DNA from: a bacterium
GTDB taxonomy: Bacteria; Cyanobacteriota; Vampirovibrionia; Gastranaerophilales; Gastranaerophilaceae
Length of the DNA: 19,909 nucleotides
NCBI GenBank assembly: GCA_004558955.1
Contig: SFZC01000025.1
Location: forward strand, 1 to 19,909
Reading direction: 5' to 3'
Made by a program: the position numbers and the translations under genes. The first letter of the stretch is position 1. The number at the start of each line of letters is the position of its first letter. This document shows, in pieces, positions 1-8,078 of this stretch. The notes beneath the pieces were generated by a model that did not search any database, was not told where the DNA came from, and was given only the letters and a program-made list of their open reading frames with translations.

Positions 1-160
1 CTTACTATTGAGTTGAAGTAATAGGTCTTGAAGGGCAAACCGAAGGCAATGCCATAGTAATAGAGCACATAGAAGACCTTAACAAGCTGGATTTCAAAAG
101 ACCTATACTATTATTTTCTCAAACAACCAAATCGCTGACCGACTTCAACTCAATAGTAAG
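1..160. repeat. Perfect 19-bp inverted repeat at the window edge
   Basis: Bases 1-19 are the exact reverse complement of 142-160, inside the ispH fragment. The first ~11 bases do not continue the ispH frame (in-frame TGA at 9-11), while the reading becomes IspH-like from about 12-15. The end therefore looks like a fold-back of the molecule onto its own sequence, as seen at chimeric or amplification-derived contig ends, not a biological terminus. Confidence 0.8.
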
Positions 161-383
161 AGAAATACAACATCGTATATCAGCAGGCGTACTCTTTGAA
201 TATCACGACACAATATGCAGGCAGGTGGCAAACCGCATCCCGCACATCAAGAGTTTTGCAAAAAAATACGAAGTGATAATATTTGTTAGTGGAAAAAAGA
301 GCAGTAACGGCAAGATACTCTACTCGGAATGCCTTTCAAGTAACCCCCGTACACATATCATCTCCGATATTGACGAGATAGAC
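12..383 (+). CDS. ispH: IspH (4-hydroxy-3-methylbut-2-enyl diphosphate reductase), internal fragment, probably foreign to this contig
   Basis: An open frame runs from about 12 to 383 and can be read well upstream of the ATG at 225. It encodes IspH (LytB), the iron-sulfur enzyme of the last MEP-pathway step, which makes IPP and DMAPP. Visible family landmarks in order are EVIGLEGQT, the FSQTTKS segment, DTICRQVANR with a conserved cluster cysteine (codon 216-218), and FVSGKKSSNGK. The wording is the Bacteroidota type of IspH rather than the E. coli or cyanobacterial type (family knowledge). The N-terminal third and the C-terminal part with the last cysteine are missing. After 'SDIDEID' the frame runs into reverse-complement ftsW sequence and stops at 417-419. 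No start signal is visible. Fragment identity is firm; its presence here is best explained by a chimeric join. Confidence 0.85.
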
Positions 384-1057
384 AACACTCCGACACCACC
401 AACACCCAACATACAATAAACGGGTAACAAAGGTCCCATTGCGATTAGATACAAAATACCCGTTGTCGCTAAAAGTATCAAAACCATACTCAAGTTTGGC
501 TGTTTATAAATCAAACCCAAAATAAAAACCATTTGCCAAATATATTTTGATGCAAAGTTTTTAAGAGTTTCCATACTGATTTTGTCTTTAAACATTGTAG
601 CCAAAAGCATACAGAACAAAGGCTTGGCAAGTTCGGACGGCTGAAGCTGCATAAATCCTAAATTTATCCAACGTTTTGCACCATTAATTACAACACCCAA
701 CGGGGTAAATTGAAGAATTAACAGCAGGAAAATAACCGTCCACATAAATTTTGTATTATATTTTTCAAGTCTTTTATAGTCAAATCTTGAGAAAAATAGC
801 ATCGCAACAAATCCGACAACTGCGTAAATACCCTGTTTAAACGCCATTGTAATAAGCAAAACGCCTTCACGTTGACATTTTGGAGCGGTTGCCGAAAATA
901 TCGCAAGCAAGCCCAATACCACCAAAAAGGCAACTATCACAAGCAACTGTCTGTCAGGTGCAGAAATTATCACACCTGATCTATTATAATTATGTTTTCT
1001 GCCTTCACGCCTCTCCCTACTTTGGCGTTGAGGTGACCTATACTCTCGATAAGACAT
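384..1057 (-). CDS. ftsW: FtsW/RodA-family peptidoglycan glycosyltransferase, 3' end lost
   Basis: This is the SEDS-family polytopic membrane protein that polymerises lipid II at the septum. The chosen start is the ATG at 1057 (MSYREYRSPQRQ), which overlaps the end of murD by 20 nt. GGGGAGAAG lies upstream at slightly long spacing; the ATG at 1087 is the alternative. An arginine-rich cytoplasmic tail of about 35 residues is followed by hydrophobic helices and the family signature GAKRWINLGFMQLQPSELAKP (too long to be chance). Its position after murD fits the dcw cluster. Only about 225 of the usual 360-400 residues are present. The C-terminal half is cut off at about 384-390, where the sequence turns into antisense Bacteroidota ispH. 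The last ~20 residues of the longer frame (down to 320) are therefore not FtsW. Confidence 0.85.
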
Positions 1058-2381
1058 ATTCTCTGAAAACTTCTCCCCTGTGTTCATAACTGTTAAACAT
1101 ATCAAAACTTGCACATGCCGGTGACAACAAAACCACATCTGGCTTTAATTCAATAGACTTGTCTATGGCACTTTCCATTGTTTTTGCTTTGATAATATTA
1201 TCAAAGCCGTTTGCTCTCAGATTTTGTTCAAAACGTTCTGTTGCTTCCCCAATCAAAACGACAGTTTTAATATGAGCGTTAACAGATTTGCAAAACTCTA
1301 TCAAATCCGTATTTTTATCTCTTCCGCCCGCAATCAAAGCAACATTTGTATTATTAAAGGAATCAATCGCAACGATTGCCGCCTCAGGATTTGTCGCCTT
1401 TGAATCGTTATAAAAAGTTATTCCGTCTTTTTCAATAATTTTTTCAAGGCGGTGAGCAGGTGCTTTAAATTCCATAATTGCACTTTTTATTAAATCATTC
1501 GGAACACCTGTCAATTTTGCACAAATAATCGCACACATAATGTTTTGATAATTGTGTTCTCCAAGCAACGGACATTCTTTGAGCGTAATGATTTCCTCAG
1601 CTTTTCCGTTTTGCTTATAAATAATTTTGCCGTCTTCTTCATAACAACAATTTTCGCCGACATTTCCCGCAAACATAAAGATTTCACCTTCAGCTTTTTT
1701 AGAAAACTCCAGCAATTTTTCATCTTTAGCATTCAAAACACTGTATTTAGGTGCTTGCGGCGAAAGGAAAACTTTAGCCTTAGCCTTAAAGTAATTTTCC
1801 AACCCTTGATGCCAATCAATATGGTCAGGTGTGAAATTTGTCCAAACCGAAATAAACGGTTTTAAAGACGGACTCATAGCCAACTGGTAAGAACTAGCTT
1901 CACAAATAAAATAATCCAAGTTTTCATCGGCAATGTTACAAGGAGGTTGACCAATGTTTCCGCAGGCTTTGACCTTCAAAGATTTTGCCAAAATGTGTTC
2001 CGTCAAAGCGGTAGTTGTAGTTTTTCCGTTTGTACCCGTGATAATAATAAACGGAATGTCACATTCTCTATATGCCAATTCAAGTTCAGATATAACGGGA
2101 ATATTTTTAGCAACTATACGCTTAATAATTTCGCTATGCGGAGGAATCCCCGGACTTGAAACGACTAATTCCGCATTATCGACAAACTCATCAGAATGCG
2201 AACCATATTCAACGTTTATTCCTAAACTTTTCAAATCAGAAACTTTGTACATATTTTCTTCATCTACATACTTACCTTCTGACAAATAGACTATCGCACC
2301 GTGTTTTTTTGCGAATTTAGCAGCCGCAATACCGCTTTTAGAAAGCCCTAAAACAAGAACCTTTTTCCCTCTAATACTCAT
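1038..2381 (-). CDS. murD: UDP-N-acetylmuramoyl-L-alanine--D-glutamate ligase MurD
   Basis: Cytoplasmic ATP-dependent Mur ligase that adds D-glutamate to UDP-MurNAc-L-Ala. The 447-aa length is normal for MurD. The N-terminal Rossmann-like domain begins KKVLVLGLSKSGIAAAK. 'VSSPGIPP' at about 74-81 is the MurD-type substrate-side motif. The ATP-binding loop GTNGKTT is at about 116-122, followed by the central ligase segment and the C-terminal domain with HRLEKI and FYNDSKATNPEA, which are typical of MurD. Its ATG shares one base with the stop of mraY (TAATG), and ftsW starts inside its 3' end, so translation of mraY, murD and ftsW is probably coupled. Nothing is unusual in the sequence. Confidence 0.97.
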   Translation of the reverse strand: MSIRGKKVLVLGLSKSGIAAAKFAKKHGAIVYLSEGKYVDEENMYKVSDLKSLGINVEYGSHSDEFVDNAELVVSSPGIPPHSEIIKRIVAKNIPVISELELAYRECDIPFIIITGTNGKTTTTALTEHILAKSLKVKACGNIGQPPCNIADENLDYFICEASSYQLAMSPSLKPFISVWTNFTPDHIDWHQGLENYFKAKAKVFLSPQAPKYSVLNAKDEKLLEFSKKAEGEIFMFAGNVGENCCYEEDGKIIYKQNGKAEEIITLKECPLLGEHNYQNIMCAIICAKLTGVPNDLIKSAIMEFKAPAHRLEKIIEKDGITFYNDSKATNPEAAIVAIDSFNNTNVALIAGGRDKNTDLIEFCKSVNAHIKTVVLIGEATERFEQNLRANGFDNIIKAKTMESAIDKSIELKPDVVLLSPACASFDMFNSYEHRGEVFREYVLSRV

Positions 2382-3361
2382 TATAAAATTCCTCTGCTGA
2401 ATAATTCAAATAATACAAATGCCACTATGGAAAGCAAAAGTGAAACTATTGTAAATACTGCAACTACCTTCTTTTCGCTCCACCCAAGTAGTTCAAAATG
2501 GTGATGAATAGGTGCCATTTTAAAAACTCTTTTTCCCGTAGTTTTAAAACTTGTAACCTGTATAATTACCGACAAAGTTTCCATTACAAAAACTCCACCG
2601 ATGAAAATCAATAAAAATTCAAACTTGCCTAAAACTGCCAAAGTACCGAGCAAACCACCGATAGCAAGTGAGCCGGTATCACCCATAAATACTTCCGCTT
2701 TCGGTTTATTGAACTTCAAAAATCCTAACAAAGCACCTGCAACCGCCGCCGCAATAATTGCCAATTCCGTTTCACCAGTAAAATAAGAAATCAAAGCACA
2801 AGTGATAAACGCAGGAACACCGCAACCTGCAGCAAGCCCGTCCAAACCGTCCGTTAAATTGTACGCATTGGAAGCCCCCGTAATAATAAATACCGCAAAG
2901 AACGGATATAACCACTTCAAATCAAGAACGAAATTACCTATAGCGAAATTACACGCACTCGGATTTGTGGTAACCAAAAACAAAGTCGGAAGCATTGCAA
3001 TGGCAATTTGTCTGAATAACTTTCCACGAGCAGATAAACCGTCGTTATTTTTGCCTTTAATTTTTATATAATCGTCCTGAAAACCCGCAAAAGTATAAAA
3101 TCCTAGCGTAATAATTGTTATCAGTGCGATTGTTGTCATTTTTTGAGCCAACAAAAGAGTTGTAACGGAAGCCAAAATTATCGCCGCAATAATAAACACA
3201 CCGCCTGTTGTCGGAGTTCCCTGTTTTTTAGCATGATTTTCAGGAGCTAAATCTTTAACATACTGACCAATCATCTTTTTCTTAAGCATATCAATATATG
3301 GTACACCGAAAAGCATACACAAAATCATTCCCAAAATGAATGCTATAGCTATCATTCTCAT
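2381..3361 (-). CDS. mraY: Phospho-N-acetylmuramoyl-pentapeptide transferase MraY
   Basis: Integral membrane enzyme that transfers phospho-MurNAc-pentapeptide to undecaprenyl phosphate, giving lipid I. The 326-aa protein has about ten hydrophobic segments. Diagnostic cytoplasmic loops are visible: HAKKQGTPTTGGV near the N-terminus, the catalytic aspartate pair in GFQDDYIKIKGKNNDGL, NAYNLTDGLDGLAAG in the middle, and the C-terminal HHHFELLGWSE. The start overlaps the murF stop by one base and the stop overlaps the murD start by one base (both TAATG), so it is the middle gene of a compact operon. Length and motifs are complete. Confidence 0.97.
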   Translation of the reverse strand: MRMIAIAFILGMILCMLFGVPYIDMLKKKMIGQYVKDLAPENHAKKQGTPTTGGVFIIAAIILASVTTLLLAQKMTTIALITIITLGFYTFAGFQDDYIKIKGKNNDGLSARGKLFRQIAIAMLPTLFLVTTNPSACNFAIGNFVLDLKWLYPFFAVFIITGASNAYNLTDGLDGLAAGCGVPAFITCALISYFTGETELAIIAAAVAGALLGFLKFNKPKAEVFMGDTGSLAIGGLLGTLAVLGKFEFLLIFIGGVFVMETLSVIIQVTSFKTTGKRVFKMAPIHHHFELLGWSEKKVVAVFTIVSLLLSIVAFVLFELFSRGIL

Positions 3362-4722
3362 TATATTTTCCCTCTTATATTTTCAATAATTTTCTCAAAT
3401 TCCATAGAACGTGAAGCCTTTAAAAATACAGTTTCGCCATTTGAACAAATTTTTACAATTTCGTTTGCCGCCTGTTCGTTATTGTCAAAATATTTTACCT
3501 CAAAACCGTTTTGTTCTAAAACTTTTCCGATTTCTGCCGCCAAATTCCCGACAACAAAATATTTAACATCTTTTTTCAATTCAGATAAATACAACCCGAC
3601 TTCTTTATGATATTGAACTTCATTTTCGCCAAGCTCGCCCATATTGCCGAGAACTACAACAGGCTTGTCATAAAGTTCAACAAAAGTTTTAACAGATGCT
3701 TTCATAGAATCAGGGTTGGCATTGTAACTGTCATTGATAAAATTTATTCCGCCAACATTTTCGACTTCCCAACGTTTTTCAATCGGTTTGTAACTTTTTA
3801 ACCCTTGAAAAATTTCTTCATAGTTTAATCCCAGACAATAGCCCGATTCAATCGCCGCCAGTGAGTTTTCAATATTATAATCACCTTCGACATTGAGTTC
3901 ATAAATATTATTTTTGTACTCGAATTTTGAATACCCGACTTTGCGTTCCAAAACTTTCACATCTTTTAATGAATAAAAAATCTTTTTTCCGTTATATTTC
4001 AAATGTTTTTTAATAATTTCCTGATTTAATGCAATAAATGCCCCGTTTTCATTTAATCCTGAGGCTATTTCGCATTTTGCTTCCGCAATATTGTCAAGAC
4101 TTCCCAATCGTCCGATGTGAGCAGTTCCGGAATTTGTAATAATTGCAAAATCAGGCTCTAAATGTTTTGAAATCAATTCAATTTCACCAAGTCCTCTCAT
4201 GCCTGCCTCGACAACAAGTGCTTGAGTATCTGAAGGCATTCCGAGAACGGTTTGACAAAAACCTATTTCGTTATTGTGGTTTGAAAAAGTTTTTTGAGTT
4301 TTGAATTTTTGAGAAAGAACCGAATAGACAATTTCTTTGGTCGTGGTTTTACCTGAACTTCCCGTAATCATCACTGTTTTCGGGTTAATTTTAAAACGAT
4401 AAAATTTTGCAAGATTCAGATATGCCTCTTTTGTATCATCAACTTTTAAAACAAGTTTGGCGTTATCAAAAACGGTGTCACTTGTCGTGAAATAACCGAT
4501 AGCACCTGAGTTTAGTGCTTGCTCAATAAACTTTTCACCGTCAAAATTCGCACCTTTCAACGGCAAATATATATCGCCTTTCGCAATCGTTCTTGTATCA
4601 GTTGAAATCTTAAATTCTTCCAAGTCCCAACAATCGTTTTTCAGGCATTGTGCACCTGTAGCCTCTATTAATTCTTCCCTTTTAAACATCATAAATTTAT
4701 AATACTTCAAAAACGCACTCAT
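3361..4722 (-). CDS. murF: UDP-N-acetylmuramoyl-tripeptide--D-alanyl-D-alanine ligase MurF
   Basis: Cytoplasmic Mur ligase that adds D-Ala-D-Ala to complete the pentapeptide precursor. Visible are an N-terminal UMT-binding segment (FKISTDTRTIAKGDIYLPLKG, cut here to its key part 'STDTRTIAKGD'), the ATP loop GSSGKTTTK at about 121-129, and the MurF-typical NDSYNANPDSMKAS. The frame gives 453 aa from the ATG at 4722, but ATGs at 4692 and 4689 would start as MFKREELIEATGA, closer to the usual MurF N-terminus. None of the three has a strong Shine-Dalgarno, so the start is uncertain by about 11 codons. It is the first gene of the murF-mraY-murD-ftsW run and is divergent from rplU. murE is not adjacent. 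Confidence 0.96.
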   Translation of the reverse strand: MSAFLKYYKFMMFKREELIEATGAQCLKNDCWDLEEFKISTDTRTIAKGDIYLPLKGANFDGEKFIEQALNSGAIGYFTTSDTVFDNAKLVLKVDDTKEAYLNLAKFYRFKINPKTVMITGSSGKTTTKEIVYSVLSQKFKTQKTFSNHNNEIGFCQTVLGMPSDTQALVVEAGMRGLGEIELISKHLEPDFAIITNSGTAHIGRLGSLDNIAEAKCEIASGLNENGAFIALNQEIIKKHLKYNGKKIFYSLKDVKVLERKVGYSKFEYKNNIYELNVEGDYNIENSLAAIESGYCLGLNYEEIFQGLKSYKPIEKRWEVENVGGINFINDSYNANPDSMKASVKTFVELYDKPVVVLGNMGELGENEVQYHKEVGLYLSELKKDVKYFVVGNLAAEIGKVLEQNGFEVKYFDNNEQAANEIVKICSNGETVFLKASRSMEFEKIIENIRGKI

Positions 4723-4752
4723 AGCTACAAGGTTAATAAAAATTAAAACTAC

Positions 4753-4781
4753 TTGACTTATAAACAGGACTGATAGATAAT
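4753..4781 (+). promoter_or_regulatory. Sigma-70-type promoter for rplU-rpmA
   Basis: TTGACT (4753-4758) and GATAAT (4776-4781) are separated by exactly 17 bp. Transcription should start near 4788, giving a leader of about 70 nt before rplU. This is a clear match in the murF/rplU divergent intergenic region. Confidence 0.7.
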
Positions 4782-4807
4782 CATAATACGTTATTATAGG
4801 GTCAATC

Positions 4808-4851
4808 GTTTAACAAAACCTCAAAAAGGTTACGAAACCCGCAAGGAAAGG
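4808..4851 (+). promoter_or_regulatory. Possible structured leader of rplU with Shine-Dalgarno
   Basis: AACCT (4817-4821) and AGGTT (4827-4831) form a 5-bp stem with a CAAAA loop, flanked by a GTTT/AAAC outer pairing (4808-4811 with 4835-4838). A purine-rich ribosome site, AAGGAAAGGA, follows about 8 nt before the ATG. Many ribosomal protein operons carry autoregulatory leaders; whether this one is regulatory is only a guess. Confidence 0.3.
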
Positions 4852-4860
4852 ACAGTAAGA

Positions 4861-5205
4861 ATGTACGCAATAGTCGAAACAGGCGGAAAACAATATCAAG
4901 TAGAAGAAGGACGCTACGTTGATGTTGAATTATTAGATGGCGAAAAAGATTCAAAAGTAGTTTTTGACAAAATCGTTATGATTGTTAACGGTAAAAAATC
5001 AAAAGTAGGACAACCTTATGTATCAGGTGCTTCTGCTGAAGGTAAAATCGTTTTACACGATAGAGCAAAAAAAATTATCGTTTACAAACAAAGACCTAAA
5101 AAAGGTTACAGAAAAAAACAAGGTCACAGACAAGGTTACACAAGAGTTATGATTTCTAAAATCAGAACAACCGCTCAAAAGTCTGCTGAAGCAACTGCTG
5201 AATAA
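4861..5205 (+). CDS. rplU: 50S ribosomal protein L21
   Basis: Large-subunit ribosomal protein that binds 23S rRNA. The protein starts with the L21 signature MYAIVETGGKQYQVEEG. It then has VGQPYVSGA in the middle and a basic YKQRPKKGYRKKQGHRQGYT stretch that contacts rRNA. Length (114 aa) is slightly above the usual ~103 because of a short C-terminal tail ending QKSAEATAE. It is first in the rplU-rpmA operon, 48 bp before rpmA, and is driven by the TTGACT/GATAAT promoter upstream. Confidence 0.98.
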   Translation: MYAIVETGGKQYQVEEGRYVDVELLDGEKDSKVVFDKIVMIVNGKKSKVGQPYVSGASAEGKIVLHDRAKKIIVYKQRPKKGYRKKQGHRQGYTRVMISKIRTTAQKSAEATAE

Positions 5206-5253
5206 GTAGTCTAAAATCGTTATAAGTACAAAAGAAAAAAGGAGAAAAGAAAA

Positions 5254-5508
5254 ATGGCACATAAGAAAGGTATGGGATCCACCCGTAACGGCCGTGACTC
5301 CGAAGCTAAGCGTTTAGGCGTTAAAAAGTTCGGCGGCGAGACCGTTAAAGCAGGAAATATCCTTGTTCGTCAAAGAGGAACTAAAATTCACCCTGGTATC
5401 AATGTTGGTATCGGTTCTGATGATACTTTGTTTGCTTTGACTGATGGTGTAGTTAAATTTGAACCACACAGAAGAACAAGAAAACAAGTTAGCGTTTACT
5501 CTGCATAA
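5254..5508 (+). CDS. rpmA: 50S ribosomal protein L27
   Basis: Ribosomal protein whose N-terminus reaches the peptidyl-transferase centre. The 84-aa sequence begins [20 protein letters not shown] and has the conserved [18 protein letters not shown]. The ribosome site AAGGAG lies 8-9 nt upstream. There is no cleavable N-terminal extension and no Prp protease gene between rplU and rpmA. Both are features of Firmicutes, so the locus argues against that phylum. A strong terminator follows. Confidence 0.98.
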   Translation: MAHKKGMGSTRNGRDSEAKRLGVKKFGGETVKAGNILVRQRGTKIHPGINVGIGSDDTLFALTDGVVKFEPHRRTRKQVSVYSA

Positions 5509-5530
5509 GATAAGCGACAAACAACAATTT

Positions 5531-5565
5531 AAAAAGAGCCAATTCGTAACGAATTGGCTCTTTTT
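5531..5565. terminator. Bidirectional Rho-independent terminator after rpmA
   Basis: GAGCCAATTCG and CGAATTGGCTC form an 11-bp perfect stem with a TAA loop, flanked by five A on the left and five T on the right. It can end rpmA transcripts on the plus strand and the convergent hypothetical gene (5596-5889) on the minus strand. Confidence 0.92.
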
Positions 5566-5595
5566 GTTTCGCTCCTTTTTGAAAAATTTTATTTT

Positions 5596-5889
5596 TTATG
5601 ATGCCAAACTTTTATCCCAAGCAACACCATAATTATTGAAATCTGCATCTGTTACACAAAGTGTTTTTGAACCGTTATTTTTTGCTGCAAGTAAATATTC
5701 TTCCGCATCAATTCCGGCATATTTTGCCTGTAAATCCGTAACATAATGGTTATCTCTTGTGATTTTTGTATAATCATTTTTTTGCGTAACATTGAAAGTT
5801 TGAACCGTATTTTTCGGCACAAAAGTCGTTTTATTTGTATTTGCGTAATCAACTTTACCTAAGACAACATTCAAAATATTAATCGTCAT
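5596..5889 (-). CDS. Small hypothetical protein (97 aa)
   Basis: I do not recognise this protein. The frame opens with a GTG at 5895, but the ATG at 5889 has GGAG 8 nt upstream and is the better start, giving 97 aa (MTINILNVVLGKVDYAN...). The composition is ordinary for a soluble cytoplasmic protein, with no signal peptide, no membrane segment and one cysteine. The N-terminal half is rich in Asn, Thr and Lys, and the C-terminal half (LQAKYAGIDAEEYLLAAKNNG) looks helical. It stands alone, convergent with rpmA and sharing the terminator at 5531-5565, and divergent from yebC. The good ribosome site, sensible composition and own terminator support a real gene. Function unknown. Confidence 0.65.
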   Translation of the reverse strand: MTINILNVVLGKVDYANTNKTTFVPKNTVQTFNVTQKNDYTKITRDNHYVTDLQAKYAGIDAEEYLLAAKNNGSKTLCVTDADFNNYGVAWDKSLAS

Positions 5890-6008
5890 ACTCACATCTC
5901 CATATATTTGCTCTCTTACTTTTATAAAGTATTTTTATTTGACGAAATTTCAGCACTTAAAGAAATCGTTACAAAACTTAAATTCAAGAAACGGAAGTTT
6001 TGAAACAG

Positions 6009-6037
6009 TTGAAAAGAAAGTTAATTTTTGCTAATAT
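6009..6037 (+). promoter_or_regulatory. Promoter of the yebC operon
   Basis: TTGAAA (6009-6014) and TAATAT (6032-6037) are spaced 17 bp apart, about 38 bp before the yebC start codon. It is placed to drive yebC, the GGDEF gene, tsaE and tsaB together. Confidence 0.6.
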
Positions 6038-6075
6038 CAGGATAACCGAGAGAACAAAAAGAAAAAGAGGTAAAA

Positions 6076-6825
6076 ATGTCAGGACACTCAAAATGGGCAA
6101 ACATTAAGAATAAAAAAGCCAAAACAGATTCACAAAAAGCAGTAGTATTTCAAAAATATTCAAGAGAATTGATTGTAGCATCAAGACTTGGCGGTGCTGA
6201 CCCTAACGGAAACTTCCGTTTAAGAACCGCTATCGAAAAAGCAAAAGCGGCAGGACTTCCAAATGACAACATCAAAAGAGCCATTGAAAAAGGTTCAGGT
6301 GCGGGAAGTGCAGACAATTACGAAGAATTAACTTACGAAGGTTACGCAGCAGGCGGTGTTGCCGTTGTATTGGAAGCAATGACAGACAACAGAAACAGAA
6401 CCGCAGGTGATGTAAGAAGTATTTTCACAAAATTCAACGGAAACTTAGGTGAAACAAATTGCGTAAGCTGGATGTTTGACAGAAAAGGCAGCATTGAATT
6501 TGATACAGACATCGATTTTGAAAAATTGTTTGAAACAGCAATCAATCTTGACGCTGAAGACGTTATCGAAGAGGAAGATTGCTACAAAGTTATTACATCA
6601 GTTGAAAACTTCCAATCAGTTGTTGAAGGTCTTGAAGCAGAAGGCTTCAAAAGCACGACTGCTGAATTGACAAGAATCCCGCAAAATAATATTGAAGTAA
6701 CAGATGTTAAAACAGCAACTTCAATTATGAGATTGATTGATAGACTTGAAGAACTTGATGACGTTCAGAATGTCTATGCAAATTGCGATATTCCGGAAGC
6801 AGTTTTGCAACAGGTAGAGGTTTAA
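6076..6825 (+). CDS. yebC: YebC/PmpR/TACO1-family protein
   Basis: A full-length 249-aa YebC-family protein. The N-terminal signature MSGHSKWANIKNKKAKTDSQK is nearly universal in the family (written in part here: SGHSKWANIK). The middle has GLPNDNIKRAIEKGSG and the acidic patch YEELTYEGYAAGGVA, and the C-terminal domain is normal. Family members were first described as transcription regulators; later work on YebC and mitochondrial TACO1 points to a role in translation of difficult (for example proline-rich) stretches. AGAGG lies 6 nt before the ATG. The gene is first in an operon, and the next start codon follows its stop by 2 nt. Confidence 0.96.
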   Translation: MSGHSKWANIKNKKAKTDSQKAVVFQKYSRELIVASRLGGADPNGNFRLRTAIEKAKAAGLPNDNIKRAIEKGSGAGSADNYEELTYEGYAAGGVAVVLEAMTDNRNRTAGDVRSIFTKFNGNLGETNCVSWMFDRKGSIEFDTDIDFEKLFETAINLDAEDVIEEEDCYKVITSVENFQSVVEGLEAEGFKSTTAELTRIPQNNIEVTDVKTATSIMRLIDRLEELDDVQNVYANCDIPEAVLQQVEV

Positions 6826-6827
6826 TT

Positions 6828-8078
6828 TTGTTAGAGAGAATAGAAAAACTTTCAAAAGTTCTTAATGAAGCTTACAGTGAAAAAACGCTGCAAAGTGCTT
6901 TGAGAACTTTTTTTTCAAAAAATTTCGATATTGAAGATTTTTCTATTGACATAAATAACAAAATTTATCTTGAATCCCCAATGATTGAAGAAAATGAAAT
7001 TAAATATCCGATTTTCAAACATAAAAAAAGTATCGGCTACCTAATTTTTAAAGGCGGAAACAACGAATTTAAAAGGTTCATAAAGTATGCCGCACCGTTC
7101 ATTTCGCTAAAAGTTCAAAACCTTATTTTGAACGACAAAATGCAAAAGAACGTAAACTTTCACGAAACAATGAAAAACATTGCAAAAATCATTGAAAGTC
7201 AGTACGAATTAAATTATGTAATTCCAATTATCGGCGAAATGATAGATAAATTTTTCACAAATTATTTACTTTACATTTTCTTGTATGATGAAAATGTCGG
7301 AACAAACGTTCTTGCTTGGCCAATGGCATGCAAGGACAGCAAAATCATTGAAATTGTGGAGAATTTTAACTCAACCGCACTAACAGAAGACAAAAAGCTG
7401 TTAGCACTGCCACTAAAAAGCGAAAACAAAGAAGTCGGCGTGCTTGTTGCAAAAAGTACAGACGAAAAAATTACGGAAAAAGATATTGATTATCTGACCC
7501 AACTGTCTTCTCAGATTGCGACAACAATAAACCGTGCAAATGTTTATGCCGAAATTTTGAAACACGCAACACTTGATGCTTTGACGGGATTTTATAACAG
7601 AAATCAACTTGAGGAACGTATCAAGCAGGAAGTAGCGAATGCAAAACGTCAAAAAGCACCGTTGTGCGGGATTATGACGGACATTGACTACTTTAAACAT
7701 GTAAACGACACCTACGGACACGCTGTCGGCGATTTGGTCTTAAAAGACATTGCAAAGATTATTCGTGGGCAATTAAGAGAATACGATATTGCTGGAAGAT
7801 ACGGCGGTGAAGAGTTTTCAATACTTTTGCCGTTTACCAAAATTGATGAGGCTAAAAAAGTTGCAGAACGTCTGAGAGCTTCGATTGAGAATAAAATTGT
7901 TGATATTTCAAAGGTTAATCCCGAAAGTGACGTAAAAACAATAAAAGTTACAATTAGCCTTGGAATTTACGAAATGAAAGAAAATGACAATGATGAAGAT
8001 TTGCTCAAAAAAGCGGACAAAGCACTTTATCAGGCAAAGAATACAGGAAGGAACAAAGTAGTAGTACAAAATGAGTAA
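6828..8078 (+). CDS. GAF-like/GGDEF diguanylate cyclase
   Basis: The protein makes the second messenger c-di-GMP. The start is taken as TTG at 6828 (reads MLERIEKLSKVLNEAY), because AGAGG lies 7 nt upstream and it falls 2 nt after the yebC stop; this gives 416 aa. The frame also reads further upstream inside yebC, without a ribosome site. The region of roughly residues 120-235 looks like a GAF sensor domain (hydrophobic strands ending in a helix before DALTGFYNR). The GGDEF domain follows, with DIDYFKHVNDTYGH, the active-site GGEEF at 326-330, and an RxxD inhibitory site (REYD) at 317-320, exactly five residues upstream. It should therefore be catalytically active and product-inhibited. There is no membrane segment. 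The last 8 nt overlap tsaE. Confidence 0.92.
   Translation: MLERIEKLSKVLNEAYSEKTLQSALRTFFSKNFDIEDFSIDINNKIYLESPMIEENEIKYPIFKHKKSIGYLIFKGGNNEFKRFIKYAAPFISLKVQNLILNDKMQKNVNFHETMKNIAKIIESQYELNYVIPIIGEMIDKFFTNYLLYIFLYDENVGTNVLAWPMACKDSKIIEIVENFNSTALTEDKKLLALPLKSENKEVGVLVAKSTDEKITEKDIDYLTQLSSQIATTINRANVYAEILKHATLDALTGFYNRNQLEERIKQEVANAKRQKAPLCGIMTDIDYFKHVNDTYGHAVGDLVLKDIAKIIRGQLREYDIAGRYGGEEFSILLPFTKIDEAKKVAERLRASIENKIVDISKVNPESDVKTIKVTISLGIYEMKENDNDEDLLKKADKALYQAKNTGRNKVVVQNE

Noticed and set aside
225..419. 64-aa plus-strand ORF as an independent gene
   Set aside because: It is the downstream part of the ispH fragment plus 11 codons of antisense ftsW after the join. The IspH frame continues far upstream of its ATG.
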